Source: Paragordius varius (Eukaryota; Nematomorpha). From it: a DNA stretch of 64,000 bases. Below the pieces are notes generated by a model. The model was not told where the DNA came from and did not search any database. It saw only the letters and a program-made list of their open reading frames with translations. The translations under genes and the position numbers were made by a program. Positions within the stretch are counted from its first letter, which is position 1. Each line of letters starts with the position of its first letter. Positions 32,632 to 45,900 of this stretch are shown here, piece by piece. The DNA lies in NCBI GenBank assembly GCA_964247055.1, contig OZ176052.1:10106001-10170000 (forward strand), read 5' to 3'.

Positions 32632-33184
32632 ACACTTTAATTCAAATTGGGGATCTAAATACCCCAGACTTAATTAAAGTTAATATTTTAAAAAAATACT
32701 GAAGGAAACGGTCCCAATTCAAATTGTTTTTATCCTAATAAAAATAATATTAATAAGCCAAAATATCTAAATAAAATTTCGTTTTAAAAAAGTTGCATGT
32801 CAAACCATTTGGAAGCCATTTTTATTTACAAAATTTTTGCAAATATCGTCTTTCTGGAATCCAAAGGTAAAATTGAAGCTAACTTTTTATTAAATTACAT
32901 CTAACATTAATTAAAATAGAAAAAGTGTTTTATTTTTTATTTTTTAATTTTACCATTGCAGACACACGTTGACTAAATTTTTACCTTTCGGTTTTAGCTT
33001 AAAATAAGTAATATTAAGTATTTTTGAAAATAACTTTTTTTCATATGTTTCGGTTTATTAATGTTATATAAGAAAATTTTTTCCATCTTCCTTTTTTTAA
33101 AGAATTTAATTTTAAACAGGCCTGGGGTATCCAACCACCCAATTTGAATCGAAGAACTAAAATGAAGTTGTATACAAGTGTTAA
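32632..33184 (-). mobile_element. TTAA-ended MITE, copy C
   Basis: Full-length copy in reverse orientation, about 553 bp, with the family inverted ends (AATTCAAATTGGGG at left, CAATTTGAATCGAAG near the right) and TTAA at 33181-33184. It abuts copy B to form a fold-back pair. Confidence 0.7.
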
Positions 33185-33618
33185 GAGTTATTAAAAAACT
33201 ACTTAAATATATGGGTCTTTGTATACCTTTATTTAAATCAAAGTTTTAATATGACTCGATTTCAAAACAATCTTCTAAACAGTAATTTATTTGTATGTTT
33301 TGTCCGGATACAAAGCTGCTAAATTTAATCGCCTAGAAAAAAATGAAGAGTGAATGCCAAATCAATAATACTCTGCTAAATGATTAAATAAGTTTTGGTT
33401 AATTTTATGACCTTCTTATTTTTTTATATCAGATCTAAATAAGGCTAAACTTTAAAATGTTTTTATCTCCCCAAAAAATCTTTTTGTGATGGCAAATCTT
33501 TATTAGCATACCCATTTGAAACACAGATAAATTCAATAACCTATTGCTTCATTCAAATAAAATCGATATTACTATAAATGACTTTTATATAAAAATGGCT
33601 TATTACACCCTTAACTTA

Positions 33619-34135
33619 TTAATACTTGGACACAACTCATTCTTCGGTTTAAAATGAGGTAGTCAAATACCTCAGGCTTGTTTAAAATTAGATATCCTAA
33701 AAAATGAGTAATAAATTGAAACCATAGTTAAAATTTTCATATATTTAATGAACCAATATATAATAGTAAATCATTCAAAAATACTTGATATTATTCAGAG
33801 GTATAACCCAGAAATAAAATAGCCGGCATGACACGTCGGCATAACAATATGCAAAATATACCATTTTCTCTATTTATATCAATAAATGTGATTTACTAAA
33901 ATATTAAACTTAATTCTAGACTTAAAATAAAACACGAGAGTTTGCAAAATTATTGTAAAATAAAAATGGGGTTCAAGTAGTTTGATGCGAATATTTTTTA
34001 ACAAAATTTTATATAATTGCTTATTTTTATATATTTTATTAGAATGGAAATAAAAATTTAAATTTAAACCGTTCAGTTGTTTTTAGCAATTATTTAAATA
34101 TTAACTGGATGCACCCAATTTAAATTGAAGTGTTA
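33619..34135 (+). mobile_element. TTAA-ended MITE, copy D, next to the TBCE start
   Basis: About 517 bp, TTAATACTTGG at left and GAAGTGTTAA at right. Its right end is 78 bp from the TBCE start codon, so it probably lies in the promoter or 5' untranslated region of that gene. Confidence 0.7.
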
Positions 34136-34213
34136 AGCGCATATATTTTGTATATTGTGTTTTTGATATTTCAGCTGTTACAATTATCGGCATGAGCGAT
34201 ATTTAAAAATTTG

Positions 34214-37200
34214 ATGAAAAAAAATTATTTACATAAAAAATTATGTCATAACAATAAAGTTGGAACAGTTCGATATCAAGGGCCCTTACATGGTCGTGTA
34301 GGTTTGTTTATAAATATGTTAAGGAATATGGTTGGGCGTAGAATGGGATGATCCAACCATTGGTTTTCATGATGGTAAATATGATAATAAAAGATACTTT
34401 CAAACCAAGTTGATAGTTTTATATATTTAGGCGCGATAAAAATGGATCTTTTTTGAACATGTCTAAAATTCCACTGAATTGTTTTGGTGTTAATTGTGAC
34501 GGAGCTTTGAGAAAAAATTATAAATCTCATGAAACTGTATTGGAAGCCAACATGTGTATATCAAATCGATTAGTAAATTATGTCGGCTTTGAAAAAGTAG
34601 CAAACATACAAAGGTTTGTATAGTTATTATTTAGAAATTTCGAACTTTTATCCGTAGTTATTTTGAAAAACTCGGCTATCAATTGCGATTTACAAAATAA
34701 TCACACGAATCTTGCAAAAATAGCTCCCAATATTTCGCAATTAGATATTTCATCAAATTTAAACACATCATTTGATCAAATTTTACACATTGTAAATGAT
34801 CTAAATAAATTAAGAACTCTGGATATTAGGTATTAATAACTTTTTTTTATTAATTTCCCTTGATTACATACTTTCAAATTCAAACCTTAGTTCATTTAAT
34901 CCAATCCCATGTTTTTTATAGTTTTTTTACCCTATTGTACTCTTTTAATATTATATTGAGTAAATAATAAATTTAATTAAGATTTTGCTTTAGCGATAAA
35001 CACATTATCAAAAATTCGTATTTACACCTTTTAAGTTTTTGGATAGGAAGCTATATGGGCTTATAACAAGACCACAGATTTAAAGCAATTCATAACTTCT
35101 TAAAGAAGGTTTTTTATAGCCAATTAGTATGATATGATAATACCTTTTTGAGTGGTTTATTATTCGTCCCGAAACGGATGAACCTTTACCGTTTTTTTTA
35201 AAAGAACAGTTCTTTTATCAATTTATTTAAATTTTTTTATAACAAAAAATTGTTAAAAACATAATAGAAAATCTTTCTAGATATTAATATTTAAATCACT
35301 AAAAAATCAATACGAATACTATTTTAAAGTGACATAGCTATTCTTATATTGTCGTCTTTTTGAAAAATACCTCAAAAAACTATTAATGGACATTTTTTAT
35401 TCATAAATCGTAATTTTACATTATACTACTTATAAAAAATATGTTGGACGGTTAAATGCTCCTTATTTATTAAATTAGTTGCATAAAACATTTATTTCTT
35501 ATATTTAAGAAATATTATGCTTTTTGTCGTTAAGGATTTAAAAATGCTATTTCTTAAAGGTTTACAGATATTTTAACATTTTTTAAAATAATTTGTGACA
35601 CTTTTAGTCCAGAAATTAGTTAGAGTCAATCATATAAATAACTATTTTTTACTTACCAAAATAAGCTATTTATGCTCTCATTTGGGAAATGCTTTAAATA
35701 GAATATCAAATTTTTTAACGTTTTTATAGTAATAATCCATTGATGTTTCCACAACTACCATATTCTGGCTCCATTTACCCTTCCGTTAGCATTCTTTATG
35801 CTAACCAATTAAATATGAATTGGTCAGAGGTATTAATTCATTAATATGTATATAATGATATTATCTAAACCCATTATAATCATTTAAATTTAATTAATAT
35901 ATACATGATTATAAATATGTTTTAAATATATGTATATTTGTAGGTAGCCTATTTATTTTCCATATTTCCCAACATTAAAGAATTACACATAGGACAAAAT
36001 CCCTTAAATCGTGACTCTATACCCACATTTGTTGAAATGGTAAAACCGCTCAAAATACATTTGGAGCATTTAGATTTATCGCTCAATGAAAATATTGTCG
36101 ATTGGGCACTTGATATAGACCCCTTACATAATGTGTTTCCTAATTTAATGCATCTGAATTTAAGTTCTTCCAATACAACTTCCATTGAATATTCTAGTAA
36201 ATTATAAAAATAATTAGAGTCTATAGTATAAATTAACTTTTTTAACAAATTTATTGAGTGCAAAAAGTTACGTACAACAATAAATTAAAATAAAATTTTG
36301 CTTTATTAAAATGATTTAAAGTGTTTTTGTTGAGTGCAATTTTTTATTTTTTTATAAGATTCGATATGTTTGAACTATAGCAAGATAATTGGTAAATTAA
36401 TAATATCATAAAAATTTTAAAACGATCCATATACTAAATGAGGTTATTTTACACTGGCTTCATATTTTTAAGTGGCATATATTTTTTATGCTTTATTAAC
36501 TTGTTATTTTGAGATCATTATTAAATTATTTTGATATTTTTTAGGTCACTTGCATCAGTTTGAGCATTTACAAGCGTTGTTTCTCGACAAATGTAATATC
36601 AAAGATTGGGATTTTATTGGGTGCCTAAAATTAATCTGTCCTAACTTGACACATGTAAGATTATCTGGGAATCCTGTTATGGAAAAGGAATTTCCCACAA
36701 AACAAACTGTAATTAATTTTTTTTAGAATACAGTTTTTTATGAAATGCTTTTTATTATATATATGTTGCATAATTGGCGATTAATAAATATTGTTTAATT
36801 ATCTTTTTATGGATAATATTCCCAAAAAATTGAGGAGTTAAATTATGTTTATTTTTAATAAAATTATTTATTATTATTTTTTAGATAAAAGCGATACCTA
36901 ATGCGGCGTTACAATATTCCAATTCCCTTTCTATATTAGCTCTAATAGCTATTGCTATATTACCCTCATCCCTTCAAGTTTTTAATGGAGTCCATCTAAC
37001 ATCTACCGATAAGCCTGATGCTGATATCACTTTTTTGAATCATTTCCACGAATTCGTTGAACATTCTTCTATGACAAACGAATTTAAAGAAGGAAGCTTG
37101 AAGACATTATATGTTCTCTTATGTCAAAGTAAAAAGTTCATAAATTATTTTGCAAAAACTAGGTTCAATTAGAGTGTGAGGGTAGGATACATCTAATAAT

Positions 37201-38456
37201 AACTATTGTTATTTTGGTTTGTATGAGATAAGATAAAATTATATAATTTTTACTTTTTTTAATAATTTGTATATGTAAAATTTAAAAATAAAAATCTATC
37301 ATTTAAATTAATATTAAATATGATCTTATATTTCATTTATTTTTCTAATAAATTAATAAAATGCTATTTTCCCAATCTTACATCATGCAGGAAAAATCAT
37401 TAAAATTTATTCATCTCAAAATGTATGCTAACTTAGTTAAAATAGATATAAACTTTTTTAAACTTTTAATATCACTAAAAACAATATGAAAAATATCCTA
37501 ATTGATAACATATTCATTCTAATATTTTGTCGATTACTGATTTTATAATAATTTCAACATGGTCTTTAAAGTTGTAAAGTTTAGTTTAATTAATAAGTTA
37601 ATAATATATTTTGAATAATCAACAATAATATTTTATCTTTTATAGAATATGATAGGCCTATAGAACCAAAAACAGAATCAGCACAAACGAGAGCAAAACA
37701 AAATTTTGTTAATATAACGTTTGTATTCAATGGTACTAAAATATCCAAATCAATTCCAAGTTTATATTTATTTTAATGGTTAATTTTATAATTTACATAC
37801 GAGTTATTATTGTTAAGAATTTAAATTTATTCAAACTACGTTTCACACGGCGTGTTTATTAATTTTATAAAGGCCAAACAAGAATAATATAATTAATTTA
37901 AAATTATTTTTTGTTTACAAAAAATCGTGTTTCCAAATATCATCGTTTACTTCAATATCTAATTTTATTATAATTTATTTTAAATATACATAATATTCCT
38001 CCACAATTTTTTTTATTTTTAAATTTCTCATTTCCTATACGCAAATTTTTTATCTTTACTAGCTACGAAAACTTGCTTTAAAGTTCAACAAATAATAAAT
38101 TGAATAATTTTCTACCGCTTCAGATATATTGCATCGCATTTTTATCATTTTTGTAAATTTAAAAAAGTATCATAAAATTGTTTTAACCGACACATAATTA
38201 CAAGTCTTTCATGTTTAAACATTAATTTCAGTTTTTAATACTTAATTTAGGAGATACCACAGTAGCCAGATTAAAAACTATATATAAAACAATATTTGCA
38301 ACACAGACTACTACTGATTGGAAAAAAATGCGCAAATTCGATTTAATGTTATTGGATCCAAACCGACCCGGTTTTCCAATAACACTTACACAACCTCAAA
38401 CAACACTAGATTACTATGGAATTGATGATGACTACGAAATATATTTTACCCAATAA
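34214..38456 (+). CDS. TBCE: Tubulin-folding cofactor E
   Basis: Ten exons: 34214-34301, 34324-34408, 34431-34613, 34635-34829, 35730-35829, 35944-36196, 36545-36708, 36885-37128, 37646-37759, 38251-38456; 543 aa against 527 in human. TBCE binds alpha-tubulin and, with cofactors C and D, assembles the tubulin heterodimer. The CAP-Gly domain opens the protein (GTVRYQG, WLGVEWDDP, then RYF and GSF), leucine-rich repeats follow (for example DIDPLHNVFPNLMHLNLSS and CPNLTHVRLSGNP), and a ubiquitin-like C-terminal domain ends it. Start ATG 34214 gives MKKNYLHKK just before the CAP-Gly domain, as in the family. The first three introns are 22, 22 and 21 nt; later ones are 114-900 nt. The CAP-Gly region is unreadable unless these tiny introns are removed. 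Confidence 0.9.
34302..34634 (+). other. Three ultra-short introns (22, 22, 21 nt) in TBCE
   Basis: 34302-34323, 34409-34430 and 34614-34634, all GT-AG. Removing them gives a CAP-Gly domain and linker whose length agrees with human TBCE to the residue in the blocks around WLGVEWD and before the first leucine-rich repeats. Confidence 0.85.
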
Positions 38457-39904
38457 ATTATGAAAATTTAATATATTAAATGCAAATCTAGAATATAAAA
38501 TTGGCAAAATTGCTTTTTTAAACTATTGCTTTTTTAATTTTTCAATAAATTACATGAACCATATTTAAATGTCGAAAGATCTTTATCTTTGAAAGAAGCG
38601 GTATTATAGATTTTTAGTATGTACTGCTTCATAGGATTATATAATTAAGACCGTTAACATATCTCTTTATTAACCAGCAACATAATTTTCCATATCAACA
38701 CAACAAACTTGCGTCACGTATTACAATTCAAATATAATTAACTGTTTGATTTTTATAAACGCTATAAATAACAAATTCAAAAGTTTGATTTTTTTTACTA
38801 TCCAAATATTCAGTTCAATTTTAACCAATTAATCTCTTTTAATTCGAGTGTATAGTTGTAAATTATTATTTCAATTCAATGTTCAATAAATGCCATGTAC
38901 TATTTAATCTCCTGCCTCCAAATATATATTTCATTTATATTCAATATAATATTGATTAAACATTAAAAATTTATATCTGCGTTACAATTTCTAATACTGA
39001 ATGGTTAAGACACGCATTCAGAATTTAAATGAGGAAGAGTCATGGTAAAAAAAAATATCAGTACCATCCATCTCTTATGTGGCTATAAATAAATCTATAA
39101 TTGCCTTGTGTCTAAACGAAATCGTATTTCGTGCTGCTATTTTAAAAAATAGAGATATTTATCAAAACCACAAAAACCGGTATGGATATCGTAATTGGTT
39201 AAATTAGTAAATATCGATTATATACTAGATTTTAACGAATAATATTTGTTTAGGAGAGGCTTCAAATTTTGGCTTTCCGATTTAAAGGCTGAAATTCTAC
39301 CAATTTGGTGAAATGCCATAATCTAATTCTTAAGACACGCTTGATTGTACAAAAATAGTATATTCATGAATTAAAATATATATATATATATATATAAGCA
39401 CTCTATCGACCCCCTCTATTTACACTTATGTATACTAATTACCAGTTAAACGGTGTTCAAATATTAATAATGGTCATAAGTTTAGTTAAGATCATATTTT
39501 TTTAAATTCGACATCTCTACTCTCCTAAATTATTGCATATTTCAAAAAAACAATTACTAGAGTTCTTATAATGTTTTTACATTATTTCGTTACAAAGAAA
39601 CAGTACACAGGGATTGGATATGGTTCAGTTCACTGCTTTTTTATGACTTGTGTTTATTATTAAGATACCACTAAAAAAATAATCAATATAACCAAAAAAG
39701 ACACATATAATACTTGGAAAAATTATTAAGGTTCGAAAATGCGAGAGACATGCATTATTAATTTATTTACTAATCTATCTCTCTATATTGGATTTTATTT
39801 TTTCTGTATATGTAACTTTGAATCTTCAACATAGATTGATTAAATTATTTAATTATTAAAATTCCTGAATTCACACCCAAATTTACTTATATAAATCGGT
39901 TAAT
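38457..39904. other. Intergenic region TBCE to FSTL-like gene
   Basis: Contains an (AT)n run at about 39375-39397 and the presumed FSTL promoter. No other feature is supported. Confidence 0.5.
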
Positions 39905-42900
39905 ATGATAATTTTATCGTTACTTAATGCCATTTTAATTGTTGTTTCGACTCAATCCACTGATCCATATTCCTATCAAGGTAAATGTATTATCTGATTT
40001 AAAATTAATTTTGTAACAGGTTTAAAAATCATCAGTTGAAAAAAGAAGCTTTAAATATTTAGAACGTAAACATTTATGATTTGGTTTAAATTTATTTTGC
40101 GAAAATTTAGCAGGGAGATGGAATAAATCAAATTAATAATTTTATTTATATTATTTAAATAAGATATTCATAATTGAAGAAATTGCCAATTAATATTATA
40201 TATGTCTCTATTGACTTACTAAAAATATGAATTATTAATGATTATTTATGTCAAATGAATAATAAAATATTATACAAATTCATAAATTTTTACCAAGTCT
40301 AGAGCGCTTTTTATAATTTGTATCTACTGAGTTTTTAATTAAAGTAAGATCTTTATATTTTTGCGCTTACTAGAATGATTTTATACATTTATATTAATTA
40401 CAGTGTATGGATAAAATTATTTACTTTATTCAATTTTATGAAAAATCACGATTAAAAACAATAAATACAAAAATTTAAACATGTTTAAATATTTATGAAT
40501 TAAATGGTAATAATGGAAAAAATCAATATTATCTCAAAAATTAAATGCCCCGGGAATAATTCATATCAAAAATTTATAAAAATCTAAAAAATCCAACTGT
40601 AACATTTTGATGGTTGTCTAACCTAACTTTATCTCAAAAATAAATCTATTATTGCCCTCATCTTTGGCTTGTATAAAAAATAAAAGATACTATAATATAT
40701 AAACACTAAATTAACTAATATAAGGCTAATATTTTTTTATTATAAACCGAATTTGATTTTCAGCTAGGTAAGCCTTTATTTTTATTACATTATTGTATTC
40801 CATTAAAAATATAGCGTTAGTGGTTAATTCCATTTTAAAACCTGATAATCGGCTGACTTTTTTATCGATCAACTAAACTGGTTTAACTGTTAACAAAAAA
40901 GTAAGTTTTTACATTTTATCAAATATTATCAAAGTATACTTACTAAAATCGTGTGTATTGACCAGAATTGCACAATTAAATTAACTTTAAGCATAATAGC
41001 CCCTATAAAATTTAACTCAATCTTGATATTAAATAAATCTTATTAAGCAAAAAATATGTCGTTGAAATTTTGGACCATTTGACAATCAAGATATTCGCTT
41101 TCACCCAAAATATACAGAGCGAGATATTGATTGAGAGTTGGGGTTTTATGTCAGTATCTAATAAAAGTGGGCTTAAAATGTTTTTTAGAATCCTTAAATG
41201 CCCCAACTAAAATATTTTAAAACGTTAGTCACTATAAAACTGATATTATTTTTCTTCATTTTGCAAGATCTATTTTGTTTGGTATTCGGCTTTAGGTATA
41301 TGCGTTTTTAAATATGTATATTTTTTTCCCGGGGTTGAACAGCGTTCGTTTTCGTATTAAATTAAAATCGTTTTTTGGTTCATAATTCCAAAATAATACG
41401 AATTAGGAATTTTTATATAATAATAAATTATGATTATACGTAGAGTGAATTGCGTTTGAGACGAAGTCAGATTTTAAACCAAGAATTTAGAAAAAAACTT
41501 TTTTATGATTGCTTCGTTCTTTAAAGAGTAGTGATAACCAATCTCATTTTTTATTGGTAAAATCAAGTCACTTTAAATAAAAAGAGCTTATATTAGGTAA
41601 TATAACATATGATGGATTATTATTTGGTATGAGAAGTTTGAAAAACCAAAAATTTTCAAATCGATGAGAATGCTAAACTCTACAAAAAAATAGCACAACG
41701 TAATCAATAAATAGATTTCTATCATTCTACAATGAACTTAACCAATAATCTATATATTTATAAAAATGGAAAGTGGTGGCTTTGTGATCTGTTTCCGGAA
41801 AACCGGTATACCCATTTAAATCCAAATGTCGAAAAATATAATCATTAATGAATGCTTTGACAAGTGTTTCGCCCTTTTTTTGAATTAGACCCCCAGTTTG
41901 GGCCCACCCCGTGTAAAAAACGGGGTTAACAGGTCTACAAACTTCGTGTCTTTGAGACAATTTTCCGGAAAACGTGTTGGACCATTCGATTTCAAATATG
42001 TTATTTACTTTTTTCCGATTGCGCAGAACACAGTCGGCTCGCCTTTTTATTTAGGCACTCTTTTTACCCGCTCCCCCCGTAAAATGCCATATTTTTCCAA
42101 AAAAACTGTCCACAAAAATAATTTTTTGAATCTATTTTTCGCTCAAGGTATGAAACTGTAAAAATTCGATAAGTATTCCAGGTATTCCCTGTAAAAGGCA
42201 AAAATTTTAGACATGCGTTTTTTTAAATATTGGCTGCTGGGTAAGGAGAGGCCCGCTAAAAACTGTTCCGTCATGGGAAATAGCGTGGTGCCCTTGGGGC
42301 TAAATATCAGAAAACCCATTAGGCCATATGCGTTCAAATGGTGATTAAAATATTACCCGTAACAAGGCAAAAATTAGGCCGTGCGCTTTTTTTAATTAGC
42401 CGTTAATTAAGCCCTTCACGCCCTGAAAAATGCGCCACCATAGAAGTTTCGCAATTTTTCCAAAAACTAACGAGAGCCTATGAAATCAATCATAATTACA
42501 TGTATTCTTTAAAAAAAGGCAAAAATTTTATACAAAGCTTTTTTGTATCAGCCTCTGGGTCTAGAGCTACCCGACTAAAACTGCGCCACCATATCGATAT
42601 TGAGTTGTTTAGGAGTTAAATTTCAAAAAACTTATCAGGCCACATAATTAATAAATGCCTGAAATATTACCCGTAAAAAGGCAAAAATTTAAGTCGGGCG
42701 GTTTTTTTAAATTAGCCGTTAATTAGGCCCTTTACGCCCTAAAAAATGCGCTACCATTGAACTATTATTTAGTTTTTAAACCATTCTTCAAAAAACTATT
42801 AAGGACATATGGAATAAATATGATTCAAGGTATGCTCCTATAAAGGCAAAAATTTTTATCGAACGTCTTTTTTATATTGGCCTCTGAAGAGGGGGCTACC

Positions 42901-45900
42901 CGCCTACAACTGCTCCACCATATCGCAGCGTGACTTAAGAGGCAAATTTTAGAAAACTAATCAGGCCATATGTTTAATGAGGGTTTGAATGTTACCCGTA
43001 AAAGGCAAAAATTTAAGTATAGCGGTTTTATTAAGCTACCCCATTAGGTCCTTGCCCTCAAAAATGCGCCACCATAGAATGACTTTTTAGTTTTGAGGCA
43101 ATTTTTTGAAATCCACAAGAGCATATGGAATCAATCATGATTCCAGGTATTACCTGAATTAAGGCAAAAATTTTAATCAAGCATTTTTTGTTTCGCCCCT
43201 GGTTTGGGGGTTACCCGCATAAAACTGCGTCACCATATCGATACAGCATGCCTTTGGAGCCAAATTTCAAAAAACCTATGAGACCATGTGAGTTCAATAA
43301 GGGCCTAGAATATTTACCCCTTAAAAAACAAATATTTTAGTATAGGGTTTTAATGAGTCGCTAAGTAAGGTTTTGCGCCCTGAAAAATGCGCCGCCATAG
43401 AAATTTTAGTTTTGAAGCAATATATCCAAGAAATTATAGGAACAATGGAATCCATTCCAGATATTCCCCATATAAAGGCACAAATTCTGCTGAACGCGTT
43501 TTTATTCCTGCCCCTGGCTAAGGACCTACCCGCCAAAAACTGCGCCACTATATAGAAATTGCGTTGCTTTGGAGCTAATTTTCAGAAAATTTATGAAGCC
43601 CTATGATCTCATTAAAAGCTTGAAATAATACCCGTAACTAGGTAAAATTAAGGTCAGGCTTTTTTTATTAGCCATAATTTGGGGCCTTTATGCCCTAAAA
43701 AAGCCATCCTGTAACCATTTTTAGTGTTGAGGTTTTTTTCGAATAACCCATACGACGATGGTATCAAAGATGATTTCAAATATTTGCCCTATAAAGGCAA
43801 AAAATTAAACCCAGCGCTTTTCCATATAGGCTTATAGTTAGGGGTCTACCGGTTTAAAACTGAGACACCATACTAAATTGGCGTGGTTTTGGAGCTAATT
43901 TTCAAAAACCTTAAGAAGCCATACGAGTTCAGTTAAACACATTTCTGGGGAATTTGTACAATATCATTCATTCCTTAAAAAGAGGCCACAAATGATTAAC
44001 CTTTTATATCCCTTGATCCCAGCTGTGTGAACACGATTTCAAAATAAAACTTTTAACCATGACTTCGTAAAACGAAAATATTAAAATAACCGATTATTAA
44101 CTTTAATAAAGGAAAATTTAAATATGGTCGATTTCGAGTAAACTATTTGAGCCTATGCAAAACCCGTAAAAGAATAATTAAACACATTCTTTTTATAAAC
44201 TATGTTTTTTGTTATTTTTTATCTCCATTCTTTATAAAAATTAAGAATAATTATCTGTGAGACTACGTCACAGCGAAGAGTGACAGGGCCCCAGCTATTT
44301 TACAATAAAAAAATGAAAATATTAATTGTCAATTTTTGTGTTTTAGATGAAAACGCAGTTACTAACGTTGACTTTATCCAAAAACCATTGACCCAACTTG
44401 AGAATGAAGATAAAATTGAACAAGAATCGTACGAAAAATTGAATGACATATTTCGTAAATATAATCGACTTTTGTTGGAGAACGTTCAAAAGATCACAAC
44501 GGTTAAAACTCCTCCATTTAAACCATTAACATCGATAAAAGATATAGAAGGGGAAAATGTATGCACTAATGTTTTTTGTCCACCATTTCAAAAATGTTTC
44601 CCAATCGCTTCTAAGATTATCACAAACAATGATATCACCAATGATGAAGGAATGGTTAAAACCTTATATTATCCAATGTGTAAGTGTAATCCGCATTCTA
44701 TGGAACAGCGAAATCAATGCCCACAAAACTCTATAAATAATTATGGTATCGAAAGTCGCAATAATGAAACAGAAATTAAAAAATTTGTAAATTTAATCGG
44801 TATCAAAAGCGATTATGAAAACTCTAACGTTTGTGGATCTGATGGTGTTATGTATGAGAATATCTGTCATTTTTATCGGACCATATGTCTCACCCAAAAC
44901 TACAAATTGAAGATTGTGACTAAATCCAATTGCTATCACTTTAGAGGTAAATATATGGTAGTATGTGGAAACGATAATATATACTTGATTTTTGGAAAAA
45001 TATGCGATTCTAAAATACATTAGATTAAAATCTATCAATGAAAAAATTTATGTCAGTTGGTTAAATTTGGTTCAAACAAGTATAAAATGTAAATTGTATT
45101 GATAATCTTCGGGGTGACTGTCGTCTTTTGTCATCGCTTTTTTTGAAATCCAATATTAACTGTACCAAGATGTAATATTTTATCAGTTATTTTAATTAGA
45201 TGATAAACATTTAATCCAAACAATGGGCATAACAAACGAAACCAAATCCCAACCTAAGCAACATTTACTTGTTAAAGAAGGTAAATTTGTGAAATAACGT
45301 TAAAAAACGTTAAAAAAAATCATTATTAATATTTTAATAGATAATATTTTTTATTAATTAGATAAATTAGGTCGAATCGGAAAAAGTGAATCGTTCAACA
45401 TTTTTATAAGATGGTTAAAAGATTTTTACCGAAGACAGCTTATTGATACATCTGACCCGTTTTTAGGTATGCTTTATTTAATTTATATTATCATTGACTT
45501 AATATGCAATAACTAAAAGAATGATTTAGACCAGTGGTCCACCCAGAAAAATTTAAGGGAACTCGATTCGAAGCCCTATTAAAAATTGGTTTAATTTTAA
45601 GGAACCGGTTTAAGAACCTTTCATAAAACGGTAACCGGTTTAATATCAAAAACTGTTTTAGAACTATTTTCTCCATCGCTCCAAGGCGTACACAGTGCTT
45701 AAAATTAGTTTCAAAGTTTAAAAACGGTGGCAATAGAGCGTTGCCCAATAAAGGTATAAATACCACTGAGTGGAAAAAATAAACAATATTAACTTTCATA
45801 TAAATCATATTCTCGATTGGCCTATGATCAAACCATCTAAAATAGGGTATTTAAAATATTGTTACTTCTGTTGTAAATCTATCTCAAGAATATATATCCG

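Noticed and set aside
34291-34323. A 31-nt TBCE intron beginning at the first GT after CCCTTACATG
   Set aside because: Using the later GT (22-nt intron) keeps three more residues and gives the exact family spacing before WLGVEWD.
41727-43555. Several 60-87 codon frames on both strands
   Set aside because: All lie in the satellite array, are not shared between monomers in the same frame, and are interrupted in neighbours.
41780-43990. CRISPR-like spaced repeats
   Set aside because: The repeats are long, diverged head-to-tail satellite monomers with no short identical repeat and unique spacer, and the genome is eukaryotic.
45491-45808. Minus-strand 105-codon frame
   Set aside because: It coincides with the small hAT-type element and has no protein homology that I recognise.
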